Program-made: the position numbers and the translations under genes
The notes under the pieces: generated by a model
Databases searched by the model: none
Seen by the model: only the letters and a program-made list of their open reading frames with translations
What the model was told of the DNA's origin: nothing
Origin: Corella eumyota
Lineage: Eukaryota; Chordata; Ascidiacea; Phlebobranchia; Corellidae
Assembly: GCA_963082875.1 (NCBI GenBank)
Contig: OY720102.1
Location: 8,122,001 to 8,186,000, forward strand
DNA: 64,000 nucleotides
Direction: 5' to 3'
Shown here: one piece after another, positions 29,801 to 44,800 of the stretch
Position numbering within the stretch: position 1 is the stretch's first letter
Layout: every line of letters starts with the position of its first letter

Positions 29801-32800
29801 AATGCTCGATGAGCACGAGTATTTAAATATTCCTAATACTCGGGCCGAGTACTGGGACTCGGATTGGCCGATCCCTAGTTTTTGGCTTATTTTGTGCAAC
29901 ATGTAACCATAAAAACAAATTATATATACATCTTTAAATGATATAATGATTGTAAAGGTTTTTGCTACTACTTATCTAATTATTAAAAAAAGGTTAAGGT
30001 ATGATGATTCTTGTTGTAGCTTGTTAAAAATTAACCCGGTCATATATTGTAGCTTTCAGTATTTATGATGACATAAAATATTTTAAAAAATTAAACCTTA
30101 TTATAAATCTCTTATGCTTTAAAAGGTAAATTGTGAATAGTTGATAATATAGTTTTATAAAATAACTTGAGTTACCGGAGTATTTATGTTACAACTCTTT
30201 TACAAGGTTATTTAAAAATTAAAAAAATAGTTTTGGTGTATAACTTATGAAGGCAAAATACTCGTCACTAAAGTTAACAGACAGTAAACTCTAATTTCGT
30301 GCGAACACAGTTGATAAATTAAAAATTATTAATTCATGCAAAGATATTTGCTCATTAAAATTGTAAAAGTACAAACAATGGTTACTTCAAGTTTTGCCAT
30401 TTCCCACTTTGAACAACATAGGAAAAGTGGAGTATAGTAAATAAATTATTATTATGTATGTATTGTCTACTAAAATTGCTATGAGACACAATTGACTAGC
30501 GACTATAAATTTTTACATTTTAAATAAATTTAGTAAAAAAGATGCTGAATTATTTTCGAAGCTGCTTCTTAACTTTAACATTGCCCTGCAAGATGAAGCT
30601 GTTAATGTGATTAAAAAAGTCATCCAGGCATCTACACAACTTTTTAGATGCTGTTTGGAGGTAGCTAAATTTATTGCCTAGGTTTTTACTCTATAAAAAT
30701 AGTTTTGGTTGTGGCAAAAAATATTTCTATCTATGTATTTTGTTTATTTTTTTATATATAATAAGGCATAATTTTTAAAAACATGTATTTTTATTTTTTA
30801 TTTTTTGGTATAGCCTATATCTTTATCCTCGATTTAGGAAGGTTGAATGCGTGACCTAAACATAGAGTAATATGAGTTACTTTGACCCAGTCTCGAGTTG
30901 GCTTTAGCAGTTTGGGATATTATATAGATTATAATTGCCAGGTAATTATGCTGCTGATTAAGTGGTGTCTCAGCAGGAGTTTATACCAGTTATAACGCCT
31001 TACTCAAGGGTGCTACAGCATGAGAGCAGTGGGGATTGAACCGAAGACCTCCTAGTGGTGTAGCAAATGTTCTTACTACTACACCACATTGCCGGTTTTA
31101 TAATTATTTAGCTGGCTTTAGTTATTTTTTAATTTGATAACTGGATAATCATGATATAGGCAACTATTTTTTTGTTATTGAAGTGGATCTGCTCCAGTAA
31201 AAAGTTGTCCGAAGGTATTCTTCAGAGCAGTTGGAAGTTGCATTGTGACATAATTGACAAAATATTGAATTTATTGGACTCTGAAAATGACGGAATTAGA
31301 ACTCAGGTTATATTTCAAATTTAGTATATATATACTTTTTACATCTTATTTTTAAAGGTTTTATTTTCTTAAAAATAAACAACTTCATGTGATATAACAA
31401 AGGGTAAATTCAAATAATAAAGGCCACTTAAATGTTATAAATGTATTGTTGGCTCACTTTTAGAATCTAATAACTTCTCACTTATAGAATTTAATAATAA
31501 AAAAAAATAGCTTAAGATTTTAACTAAACAAAAATCAAACTAAAAAAGGTAGGCTTATATAAAAATTGATATACTTAACTTTTTAATTTTTTACACTTTT
31601 GATGGGATTTTATTTACCCTTATCTATATAAAAATAAAAATAAATTTTTGAGTTTATTATCATGTGATATATATATATTTTAATTTGTTTTTGTTTGTAT
31701 ATATTGGGAAAACATTTGGCATTTTTTAAATTTTAAAGTATGAAAATTTGTAAAAAAAAAGTTTTTTTAAAGGTTGAATTAAAATATTAACTATGATTGA
31801 ATTATTGTTTTTGTAAAAAAAAAATATTTTTAAGTATTTTTTAGCATAAACAGTTATTACTAAACTTCATTTTATTTCTTTTATCTTAACTTATTAATGT
31901 TAACAAAGTTGATGTAGGCTATTGAGTAATGAATTTTTAATTTAATACTGGTGCTTTTTTTGTTAACTGTGTGCTCATATAAATAAAACCCTGTTACATA
32001 TTTTTTTAAAATTTTTAAATATGCTTTGATTGGTTTTTATTTCTAAATCCACTGGTAATTAACCACGTAAAATTAGCAAGAATCATTATATAAACCAGAA
32101 TTCTGTTAAAAAATATACATAACATTGCAGTCAGTAAAATTTGCGGAAAAAGTCATTCTGACCCTCTCAAATTCGTCAAAGTCTCTCAAAGATGTTTCTA
32201 ACTACTCCTTTTTGGATGTTGTTCCTACGAATAAAATTGTTAATAAAAAAAGTCTTAAAAGTTTAGGCGAAAACTCTTTGCAGCTTCTGCTTAAGTTTGT
32301 TGCTTCACCGTCAATTTCAAGGTTTGCTTTTATTTTTATTTTACCGGCATCGTGGTGTAGTGGTCAGAACACTCTCCTACTATACACAGGGTCCTGGGTT
32401 TGATCTCCAATGATCTCATGCAGAGCCCTTGAGCAAGGCGTAATAAACAGTACAAACTCCTGCTGAGCTAGCACTTAATCAGCAGCTTAATAATCGAGCA
32501 ATTATAATCTTTATAATATCCCAAACTGCCACAGGCAACATACTCGGGCAGAGTAACTGATGTTACTCAATTTCTAAGTTGCGAATTTGACCTACCCGCA
32601 TCAAGGATAAAGATATATACAAAAAAAAATAATTAAAACTTCCAGTAATAACTTGCCACTTTAACTTAAGGACTGGTAAGTTTTTTTTATATAAATTACT
32701 TTTCAAAGCTGGTAATCAGAGTAAAAGATATGATTGCACTCTTGAACATTACACTTATCCTAATCTTCTATTTTTAAATCAGTGTAATTTTTTTTGTATA

Positions 32801-35800
32801 TATCTTTATCCTTGATGTGGGAAGGTCGAATGCGCGACCTAAACATAGAGTAACATCAGTTGCTCCGACCCATTCTCGAGTTGCCTGTGGCAGTTTGGGA
32901 TATTAAAGAGATTGTAATTGCCCTGTAGTTATGCTGACTGATTAAGTGCTGGCTCAGCAGGAGTTTAAATTGCTTTACTCATAGGCGTTACAGCAGTGTG
33001 GATTGAACCCACAACCTCATGGTGGTGTAGCAAGTGTTCTTACCACTACACCATGCTGCCAGTAATATTTTCTTTAAATAAATATGTTGTTTTAATGATT
33101 AATTTTATTGGTTGCCAGACGATTTGTATAGTCTATCCATTTAAATGTAACTATACTAAAAAATAAATGAATTTTAAAAAAGATCTTACTTTCGGTAATT
33201 TTGTATCCTATAGTCCTGCATACAGATCATTTGGTAACCCATTTTTCAGATATTTGTATATTGTTTAAATTACTGTCATTTTAGTGTAAACTTGATTGCA
33301 TCGTTAGGAACACTATCTAATATTGCCCGACATAGACCCCAATTTATATCAACTGTTGTTGAATCTTTTGAAACTTTACATGGTAAGTTTTGTTTAAAAT
33401 GTTTTGCTATATAAATGTGGGCTAACTTATTGTACTCATTTAGACAGAAAATCAAAAAAATTTTCTAAATTTTTTTAAATTTATTATTAATAAAAATAAA
33501 ACTTGTTTTAATTCGAGTACACTATACTGTCAAGTCATTAGTCCGCCAATTACTAACAACAATGTTTGCACAATTAAGATATAAAAAAAAACTTTATTAT
33601 ATACATACATAAAGTTTTAAATGGCGTTTTTTTTTTTTATTTTGGTTTTTCGCACATTGATAAAAGTAGATAATAAATACGATATACAATTAATATTACA
33701 ACAATGCGATGGGAAAAAATGACAAAATCAATTTAATGATTTAAAACATGCCAAAAGTATTATTGTTTACATAAAGATTTTAAGTATGTTATGGTATGGT
33801 CACCAAACCCAACATTTAATTCAATATAATTGACATTGATGTTATTTTACATAACATTTGTATCAAAAAAAATCTATGGTAATTTAAGTAAACATGCCAG
33901 ATTTGTCTAATGTTTAGGGATTAAAAAAATGAAATTACAGTTTTTTTTTGATTAAAAAAAATGAAATTACAGTTTTTTTTAAGTTATATAAATAGTTTAA
34001 ACAGGCACTAGCAAAACTTTGTGCTGAGTACCAAAAAATACCAAACAATTCTGAAAAAAATTTCGGCCTTGAATTAAAATACAAATATTTAGTTTTAAAG
34101 TATTGTGTTTTAATCTTAAATGTTCAGTGTTTAATCAACTAAAGTTTTTTTTTTAATTTTACACATGCCCAATCAAATCAATAACAACTAGATGTTTTTA
34201 ATTAATAAAATATGGTTCAAAATTATTTGATTATTTTTAACATAAATTTAAATAGCCGAATAAATTATATCTTTATCCTCGATGTGGGAAAGTCGAATGC
34301 GCGACTCAAACATAGAGTAACATCAGTTACTCCGACCCAGTCTGAGTTGTCTGTGGCAGTTTGGGATATTATAGATTATAATTGCCTGATAATTATACTG
34401 TTGATTAAGTGTTGGATCAGCAGGAGTTCATACCGTTTATAGCGCCTTACTCAAGGGCGCTACAGCATGAGATTAGTGGGGATTGAACCCACGACCTTAT
34501 GTGTGGGGTAGCAAGTGTTCTTACCACTACACCATGCTGCTGAAATTAAGGCAAAATTTTATTTGATTGAAAAAATCAAATAAATTAATTACATATTATG
34601 TTTACTTCTTCTTACTAGTTGCTTAATTGTAATTTAACAACAATGTTACAACAGAATAAACTTAAAAGTTATATAATATCATTTCTTTAATTTTATTAAT
34701 ATACTGGGGATCTAATTGTAATAAACAAAAAATGATAAAAATTTAAATTTTTTCTCTCAAATTGTTATTACAGCTGCATTGAACCAACTTTTAAATACTT
34801 AGAAATTATCTGTGATTTTTAACAAACAGACAAGCTTTTAAACATAACAAACAATCAAAAATTTTTAATCCCGGTTTTAGGTTGTTGATATCAGAAGATA
34901 CATTATATAAAATTTTAAATGCCTAATTTTTTTTAATAAATAAACAAGCATTTAAATATATTAAACAAACTAAACCTAATTTTTTAATTGATTTTATGTT
35001 ATTAATATCATTTTATACAATTGGCCAAAATTTGAAAACCTAAATACGACTCTTAAATTATAATGAACAAACAAGCAATTTTTTAATATATAATCGGTAA
35101 TTTAATAATTGGTAATAATTAGGGATGGGCCAATCGAATCCGAGTCCGAGTACTCGGCCCGAGTATTAAGAATATTTTAATACTTGTGCTCGTCGAGCAT
35201 TTTTTAGTACTCGGATGCTGAGTAATAATTTGTCATTCAAGATTGTATACAATTTACTAAACATAAAAAAAACATGAGGTTTGCCTTTTTTTAATAATTT
35301 ATAATCTACTCTTAATTATATCACAGTATTTAAGCAATGATTGCGCAACAAATACACTTTTTACTTAGTAAAATTTTACACATAATAAATTTGAGACAAA
35401 GTAGTTTTGCCAACCTTAAACACTTTATAATCCATAAATCTGTGTTTTTTGGCAAATTTGCAGTTTTAAAATTATGCGGGAAAGATTCTCGTAACCAGTT
35501 TTATAAGTTTAAATAACGTCATAACCGAGTACCCGAACTCGGCCGAGTATCGCGACAAAATACTAGGGTTCTTCGAATCCGAGTAATTTGGATTTCAGCC
35601 CATCCCTAGTAATAATTAAATTTTAAATATAGAAGGTTCAAAACACTTTCTCAGAATAAAAAACATACTAAAATTTCAAAACTTTAAACCTTCCAGAACA
35701 AAAGTTATTTTCCCTCTGAAAAATTCTGTCAAAAAAAACTAGATTTATTTGATAAATGAAATATGGTTCGAAATCATTTGATTATTTTTAAAATTAATCT

Positions 35801-38800
35801 TCATTGATAAAAAAGTATATGCATAAACATTACTTATTAGAAATATAACCTAAATTAATAAATCAAATATTACAGATTTATTTAGTAGATTTAAAACATA
35901 TTTAATTATTAGACTAGAAATTTAAAACAAAACGAATTTAAAAGTTTCAAAATATTAATCATAATTAGGAACTTAATAGGGATAAATAAAAAAAGTTTTT
36001 GACACATTTTCTCCTATTTGTATTTATATTTATTAGACCAAAATTTTAATGACTTACTAAATGTTTAAATATAATAAACAAACAAAAATTATTTTTTTAA
36101 TGTTTTTTTTTCTTATATCTTGACATGCGTTAGATTAAATTTTAAAGCCTAAATATGATCTTTGTTTTTTAACAAATAAACAGGCATTTATATATAATTA
36201 ACAAACAAAAACTAATTTTTAAATATGTTTAAAAATTACTATTATCGTAATCTAATGTACGTAAGACTAAATTTTTAATGTTTAATATTAATCTTTGATT
36301 TTTAATAAATAAACAAGCATTTCAATATAATAAACAAACAAAAATTGATATTTTAACCCGTTTTCAAGTTAATATTATCATGCCAAACAATTGACCAAAA
36401 TTAAAAAAATTAATTAGTGAAGAGTGTTAATTACATTTCGAAAATAGGAGGTTTAAAACACAATGTAATAACTAACAACATATACTAAAATTTCAGAACT
36501 GTCTATACTTAAAAACAAAAGTATTCGCAACTAAAAATTTACAGCTTTTAAGACACTGGAATATAATATTAATAATAACAACAATAACAATAAATACATT
36601 GTCAATAACAATATGTTTCGAAATTTAAGATTTTGACCCATAAAAATTAAATGTTACATTGCCATTCAATAAACAGACTAGTGATGTGAATATGTTAATT
36701 TCTGTGTGCATTACTTGATATGGTTTACAACATTACTAAACATTAGCAGGTCAACCTTTGTATTGATTTTACTGACATCTATTTTTATTGCCTGTATTAC
36801 AGCCAACCTTCCACCAACTTTAGCAAAAACTCAAGTTACAAGTGTTCGAAAACATCTGAAAATGCAACTACTAAACCTTCTCAAACTTCCTTTCTCAATT
36901 GAATTTCATCCACAGGCAAGTTGTTATACTATATTATATGTGGAGTTGTTTTAGTTGTGTTGGGACAAAGTGTATATATAAACACTGGACTGAAAGTAAA
37001 ATTAGAAGATCACAATGGCTTTTATAAATGCATTACAGGTATAGAAAAAAACATGAATATCTCGTTTTACAAAAATTCCTTATGTAGAAATTAAAAAATT
37101 TCACCTGAATCCAATTTTACTAATATTTTGACATTTTTACGCACAATTTTTTTGTAGAGTTATTATAAAAAAAGATACAATTAAAATAAAAGTAAAAAAA
37201 AGAGAAAAAGAATAAAAAAAATGCTTAAAATGTTGTTCACTAAACATTATTACGTCATAAAACACCCTGTTGTATGAATGAAAATTGGGGACAAACTTAA
37301 ATAAAACTCGGGGCGTGCTACAATTTCTTTGAGAAAATACAATTTTCTATTTTTAATATAAAATTTTGCATATAAAAGTGTTAAAATTTTAGTAAAATGG
37401 AATTCTGGTTAAATTTTAAGGTGCCCATGTTAGAAAATTTTCGTAAATCAAAATATCCTATATCTGTAATGCATTTCTAAGACATATTTCTGCCTCTATT
37501 AATCGAAAAAATTACATAACAGTCTGGTTGAATTAGTTAAACTACTTGTGTTTATATATAAACACTTTGAGTTGGGACAAACCGAATTCGAATCTGTATC
37601 TGTGTTTTTACTTTATAGGCATGGATACGAAGTAAACCCAAAACTACAGAGGTGTATAATTTTTTTTAATTAACGGTGATTATTGTAACAATGCTTAATT
37701 TGGTATTTGCAGTAATAGGCAAGCCAAGTAATCATCATTTAATTAATTTTGATATGTGCTTAAGATCTTGAACCTAACTCTGATAACACTAAGAGAGTTT
37801 CAGTTTTAATCGATTGGCTGGCCAAAGTTCTATTATTTGGTCTGGTATTGAATTAATTTTGTTTTTTTAACTTACATTTTTCTGTGAAAATCGATTTAAA
37901 AAGATATCTTAGTACGACTTGCATTTGAATGACATCAATACCCTTTTCTTTTTTTTTACAATGTATGTAAAATTATGTTGTCAGAGTTGCATTAACGCAA
38001 TTGAAAAAAAACATATTTCTTTAAGTAAAAATCTTTAAGTTAAGAAATATGTTTTTTTCAATTGCGTTAACTTAATCAATAATCAAGATTTTTACTTAAT
38101 CAAAGATAAATGCAGTTCTAGATTTTACTGGTTTAAAAATCTAAAAAAACCGAGGTAATTTGATTGAAACAAAATCGGCTTCAACCTAAAAAAAAACAAT
38201 TTTTAAATCTGTTTGTATTAAATTGCCGTGTATATATATTTTTTTGTAATTTAAGGAAATAACGAATTTAATAACAACTATATTTTTAGATCATGAATTT
38301 ATTGTATGACCTTGGTACAACCTCACAGGAGATAAGTCGAAACGTGGCAAAGGTGTCCTCGCAAATGAAAAAGGCATCAAAACGCCCAATAGAAGAAAAC
38401 AAAGAAAGCAAAATAAAAAAAACTAAAATTGAGGTATAAATTAAGTAGAATTCATTTTTATGGAAAAAGAATAAAAAAACTAATGCCCAAAAAATCACGG
38501 TTTAAAATATTCGATCCAGTAATTAGGTATTTGGGATTCTACTTACTTCGATTTGACTTCCACTACTTTAATGCTGTAGCACTTTAATCGAGATGCAATA
38601 AGCGGCACCAATTCTTGCTAAACTAAAACCAATTAGCAGTTTAATTTTTGATCAATCATAACTTTAATATCCTAATTTGCCAAATTTAACTAGAGACTGG
38701 GCCAAGGTAACTGATGTCACTTTATGTTTAGGTCCAAAAATTTTTCTTTTAGCATTAAGGATAAATAATTACAAAAAATATTAATTGTTACAATACAAAA

Positions 38801-41800
38801 CTGGGAAGTTTAAAATTTAAAAAGATTGGAATTTAGAAAAAAATTTTTTAATTTATAAAATGTTATAATTTAAGATAAAAGATGAATATGAAGAGGAAGA
38901 AGAAGAATCAAAGGCCAAAGATCAAAATTCAGCAATTGATGTTACTGCGGATGAACTCGTTCCACTATTGACTCCGGAAAATGTTGCCAATCTTGTTCTA
39001 CTTAGTATGGTAAGTTAAATGAGCTAGATATTAGTATTTTATTTATTAATTTTTTATATACTCTGTTTATTAGTTATATACTATGTTTATTTGTATTTAT
39101 AAACTATATTAGTATTTATATATTTATTAGTATTTTAAATTAGTATTTTATTTTATATATGTACTATGTTTACAAATTTCTGCACTGCATTTCTGTGACT
39201 TATTTTTGTGTTAGACCAGTGGTTCTTAATCTTTTTGTAACCACGCCTTCTTTAAGTATTGATAATACCCTTCAAACCTTTCTTCTCTTAATTTTTTAAT
39301 TCGTACAAAATGTATTTTTTGTCGATTTATCTAATTAACTGCAGTAATAGGACTACTGTATGTTACGTCTTTTTAAAATTTTTTTTTTTTAAATTTTAAA
39401 ATTTGGAAATAGGGCTTTGTCCCCTTTGAAAATACCTGAAGCCCCCCTTGGGGGCCGTGCCCCCTGGTTAAGAAACACTATGTAAGAACAATTCACTTTT
39501 ATTGACATTTTCATAATTTTCTTTTTTAATTTATTGATTATTACTGATCACATTTCTTTGGTATTGTATAGCTTATAGCTACATTACTTTCAGTTACCAT
39601 TCTGTTGTAAGGTTTAAATGTGGTTTTTATAGTAGCTGGTGATATGGTGTAGTGATTAGGACACTAAGCTCTACTACAAGAGGTTCTGGGTTCAACTCAC
39701 ACTGTTTTTTTTTGAGCAAGATTGTACATATAGTACAATCTAAGCAAAACTATTGGATGATTAAATAATGGGCATTATTAATTTACATTATCCTGCTAAG
39801 TTATTTGAGATTTGGTCAGGGTAACTCATGCTATGTATAGGCTGTGAAGATTCCCACATCAAAGATAAATAAATACTATAAAAACTATGTATGTCCTTTT
39901 TTTAGTAGTAATATTTCTGTTTTTATGTATAGGTAATGCTACCTGACAAAATTCCAGATGCATTTCAGGCTTCATATACTCCTATTGAATCTGCAGGTGA
40001 GCCTTCAATTTAACATTTTTATAACATCGTTATTTTTTTAAATACACATATACTATATACATAGTTATTTGAGAAGCTGGAAAAATTACCACAAATGTGC
40101 AGTAAAAAATTTACCACAATGTGCAGTAAAAAATAAGGCAAGCACTTTTAATTACATAATAGATTTTAGAACAGTTAATGTGTTAATCAGTAACTATCGT
40201 CATAACTTTTGCATTAAAATTTAACTTTTTAGTTAACTTTAAAAATCATTATCGGACTAAATTACGTTCATCGCTTTGTAATTCATCAGTTTGTCCAGTT
40301 TCGGGCAATTATAAATCTTTAAGGTTAATTATCGGGCAATTATAAATCTTTAAGGTTGTCAGTCGATCCGCACTTATGTTCATGTGCACAAGGCAATTCC
40401 TAATCGGGTTCAATTCGATCCGTATTTTTATTACGTGACCCTTTAAACAATTCGGGCGCATATATATGACAGATCAGTTTGAAGTATTATGCGATAGGTA
40501 CTTACATACGGAACATTGTATTGTAAGTAAATTGTAATATAAATAAAGTGCACAAGTCTACCAAAAAGTCAGGCACACACAACTTAGCATACAACCAATA
40601 AGGAATTTTTATCAGTTGACCTATTTTTTTGTAAATTATTGTCATGGTGATTAGCCTTATATAATATGCCAGCATACAATTGACTGGCAATCATTATAAG
40701 GTCTTTAAAACTAAGCTATGTACTTTACTTTTTACATAGTGATAAAAGAGCCAATATTTAAACCTGTTTACACTTTCAGATTTTTAATGAAATTTGACCT
40801 TATTTTGAATTTTGACCTTATTTTAAAATTTTGACCTTATATAAATTTGACCTTATTTTAATTTTGACAATTAATCATGTATAATAGTTTGACAATTAAC
40901 AGCTGTAAAAGTGTTTAGATTGCTGTATCTTTTAGGGTTTTAAACTAGCGGTTAAGGTGTTTATTCAAGTAATTGAAACAAAAACATTTAAATTTTAATT
41001 TAAAAAATATTAGACCTCAGCTTTAGTTGTTAATAAATTTATTTAACCATGCTTTTAAAACGAACCAGAACATAATTAAAAATATTTTTACATTTTATTA
41101 TTTAACGCCACCTAAATTTACCGACAGCGTGGTGTAGTGATAGGAACACTTGCTACACCAGACATGAGGTCGTGGGTTTAATCCCCACTGATCTCATGCT
41201 GTAGCGCCGCCCTTGAGTAAGGCGCTATAAACGGTATCAACTCCTGCTAAGCCAACACTTAATCAAAAGTATAATTATCGGGCAATTATAATCTATATAA
41301 TATCTCAAACTGCTACAGGCAACTCGAGACTGGGCCGAAGTAACTGATGTTACCCTATGTTTAAGTCGCACATTCGACTTTCCCACATCGAGGATAAAAA
41401 TATTAAAAAAAAAAATGTTTTAATCAATTAATGTATTATTTGTTACGTTATTACTTGTAAATTTCTATTATGATTTTAAGGGACAATGGAACAAATGATG
41501 CATCTTGCAAGATTACTTTCAATTCAAATGACAGCAGTTGGGATTGGTTCAGGAATTGAATATGCTGCTCAAATAGTAAGATTTAACTTGATTTAATAAG
41601 CAGATTTATAGTGCGTATTGTTAACAGTCAGTATATATATATATATATGTGACTGTTTTGTTATTATTATGTCTTTTATTAAAAACAATAATTAAAAGCG
41701 GAAAATATTTTTGTTAATAAAAACAATAATTTATGGTGGCTTAAAAGCTGTAAATTTAAAGTATTAAAACATTAGTTTTTAAACAAATAAATTTCTACAA

Positions 41801-44800
41801 TTTTAGTATGTTGTTTAGTATAATATATAATCAAAATTTGATATTATTCAAAATTGGTCTAAAAATTTTTGATATTATTCAAATTTGGTCTATATTACAA
41901 ATATTTTAATAACTAGTTAATATCCTGCACTACAGTTGAGATTTTAATTGTCATAATACGATCTCAACTAAAATCTGCTCGCGATAATTTACCCGCTCTT
42001 CACAAACAGTAGTTTTGTTTATTTTCCAGGTCTATAAACTAAATATGCATATATACATAGGTGGGAACAGTTAACTAAAAAGTAACTAAAGTAAAGCTTA
42101 TATTAAAAACTTATGAAGTGTAACTTTTTGAACATTTGTATTAGGGATGGGCCAATCGAATCCGAGTCCGAGTACTCGGCCCGAGTATTAAGAATATTTT
42201 AATACTCGTGCTCGTCGAGTATTTTTTAGTACTCGGACGCCGAGTAATAATTTGTTATTTAAGATCGTATACAATTTACTAAACATAAAAAAAACATGAG
42301 GTTCGCCTTTTTCTAATAAATTATAATTTACTCTCAATTATATTACGTTATTTAAGCAACAATTGCGCAACAAATACACTTTTACTTGGTAAAATTTTAC
42401 GCATAATAAGTTTGAGACTTTTACATTTTCGTTTGGACTTCAAATGACATTGCTATCAGCGGTAAGTAGTTTTGCCAACGTTAAACACTTTATAATTCAT
42501 AAATACGTGTTTTTTGGCAAATTTTGCTGTTTTAAAATTATGCGGAAAGATTCTCGTGAAAAGTTATATACGTTAAAATGACGTCATAACCGAGTACTCG
42601 GACTCGGCCGAGTATCGCGACAAAATACTCGGGCTCGTCGAATCCAAGTAATTTGGATTTTAGCCCATCCCTAATTTGTATGTAACGTACGTGACGGTAA
42701 AAACATATGTACTTTATTTGAAGATTTAAAAAAAAGCAGAAGGTTATAATTGTTTGAACCAAAAAAACACTAGAAGAAAAGGTGTTCTTAAAATTTAACA
42801 AATTTTATCTATAGTTTAAATTCAAAAAAAAAATATTTTAGATTTTTAAAAATAATATATGTTAAAATATTGATACATTTTTTATAAAAATATTCCCCAC
42901 CAAAAAAACAACCCCCAAAAAATTAAATAAGTTTTTAAACAAATTAATATTTTTTTAACTAATTTTTATGCACAGTTTTTGAATGCAAACTTTTGCAAAG
43001 TGGTAAATACATTTAAAATTTTTTAACTTTCACACTCTGTAAATGAGAATGGACCCTTTGTTAATTGCTAATTTTTTACACAAGACATTTTTTTTGTTAC
43101 ATTGATTTGTTAAATTAATTGGAATGTAAGATAGGTATTAATACTTTTTATTGTTAAAATTTTAACAAATCAAACAAAAAACAACCTTGTTTTTGAGAAA
43201 CAATAGTTTATATATTATTTTATACTTTTCTAAACAAATTTAAGTTGGACTATGTTTATAAAGCTACAATAATGGCCAAATGACAAACTGGTAACAGTTA
43301 TATTAAACATTTTTAACACTATCTTAACATAATTTACTCGTAGAAAATAGAATTTACGAACTTATATTAGCGGAAGCACAATTTAACGAAAATTGACACT
43401 CGCGATAATGTTTTTTAAAGTTAAATTTTAATGCAACCAATAACTTTGTTAGTTAACAAATATATATTATGGTTTGGTGCCTACCTATATATATCTAATA
43501 TAGTATGCTTCATTATATATAGATGATTTTTTTTGTCTACAATATTTAAGTTTATTGCTTTAATTTAGCAAGCAGAAGAAGATATAAAAAAAAAGTTAGA
43601 TGAAGAAAGAAATACTTTGGAACAAGAAAAAAACAAACCATCAGTCGCAATTCAAACTCTAATTGGTGCTTACAATGACTTAAATCTTATTTTTTTTAAC
43701 TAAAACCCAATTTTCTGTGTTAAAAGATAAAAATTTGGTGATTTCTGTTTTTAATTTATTATCTAAAATTTTTTATAACTTTAAAAATATTAAATAAGGT
43801 GGAACAACACTTAAAAAAGAATTAAAAAAAGAAGAAAAGGTCAAGATGGTTGTTACGCCAACTGTTCCTGTCAAGAGTTTACAGCGGCGAATTCAGGTTT
43901 ACATTAATCAGTTTTTGTTATTTTCATAAAAGGCTGGTTGTTAACTAGGGTTGTGCCAAACACAAATGTCCATACAAATTATTTTTTTTTTGTATATATC
44001 TTTATCTTCTTATGGGAAAGTCGAATGCGCGATTTGAACATAGAGTAACATCATTTACTCCGACCCAGTCTCGAGTTGCCTGTGGCAGTTTGGGATATTA
44101 TAGGTTAAAATTGCCCAATAATTAAGCTGCTGATTAAGTGCTGGCTCAGCAGGAGTTCATACCATTTATAGCGCCTTACTCGAGGGCGCTACAGCATGAG
44201 ATCAGTGGGTATTGAACCCATGACCTCATGTGTGGTGTAACAAGTGTTCTTACCACTACACCACGCTGCCGGTGTTAAAAGTGACATTGTAACCATAATC
44301 TACCAGACTCTAGGTTTAATTTTTGTTTGTTGGTATTCTTACACACCACTAGTGAGAATTTAACTAGAGGTAGTTTAAATTACCCGAATGAAGCTAAATT
44401 TTTATTTGAACTCATAACTGTTTACAGGGATTTCATTTAGCAAGTTTAACTAAGCCGTTGGACCTAGAAGTCAAAGACAGAATTATTAAACAAGCAGTTT
44501 TGAGGGTACTAAAGGCTGAAAGTAAGTTGAATATTATTTTAAACTAGCTAACCTGATGTTTTTTTAATTTATTTATTTCGGTTTTTTGAGCATTGATTAA
44601 AGTGAATATTAAATAAGTATAGAATTAATATTACAACAATGCGACGAAAAAAATGACAAAATCAATTTATTAATTTAAAACATGCCATAAGTATTAATGT
44701 TTATATAAATATTTTAAGTATGTCATAGCATGGTCACCAAACCAATGTTGTACAATTGGCTTTTTGTAAGCTATGTTAATGTTTTTTTTAACACCATCAC

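Larger units (their letters stand above)
27079..30533 (+). other. SYMPK: GC-AG intron in symplekin (3.45 kb)
   Basis: Exon end GAAGCATG is followed by GCAAGT; the next exon begins TAAAAAAGATG after TTTAG. Only this gives E-E-A-C-K-K-D, matching vertebrate EEACKRD. The intron holds three inverted-repeat elements. Confidence 0.88.
26882..41575 (+). other. SYMPK: Symplekin exons 1-10 of those visible (N-terminal HEAT domain and linker)
   Basis: Exons: 26882-27078, 30534-30660, 31184-31306, 32131-32321, 33285-33382, 36803-36915, 38290-38433, 38875-39009, 39933-39996, 41481-41575. Exons 1-7 hold the HEAT repeats that bind Ssu72-type partners in other animals; exon 7 ends in a basic KRP-rich linker that resembles a nuclear localisation signal. 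Introns are long (up to 3.5 kb) and carry most of the window's MITEs. Confidence 0.94.

Noticed and set aside
37612-37652. Exon-like stretch between an AG and a GT in the symplekin GC-AG intron
   Set aside because: Including it breaks the conserved HPQ-IMNLL junction.
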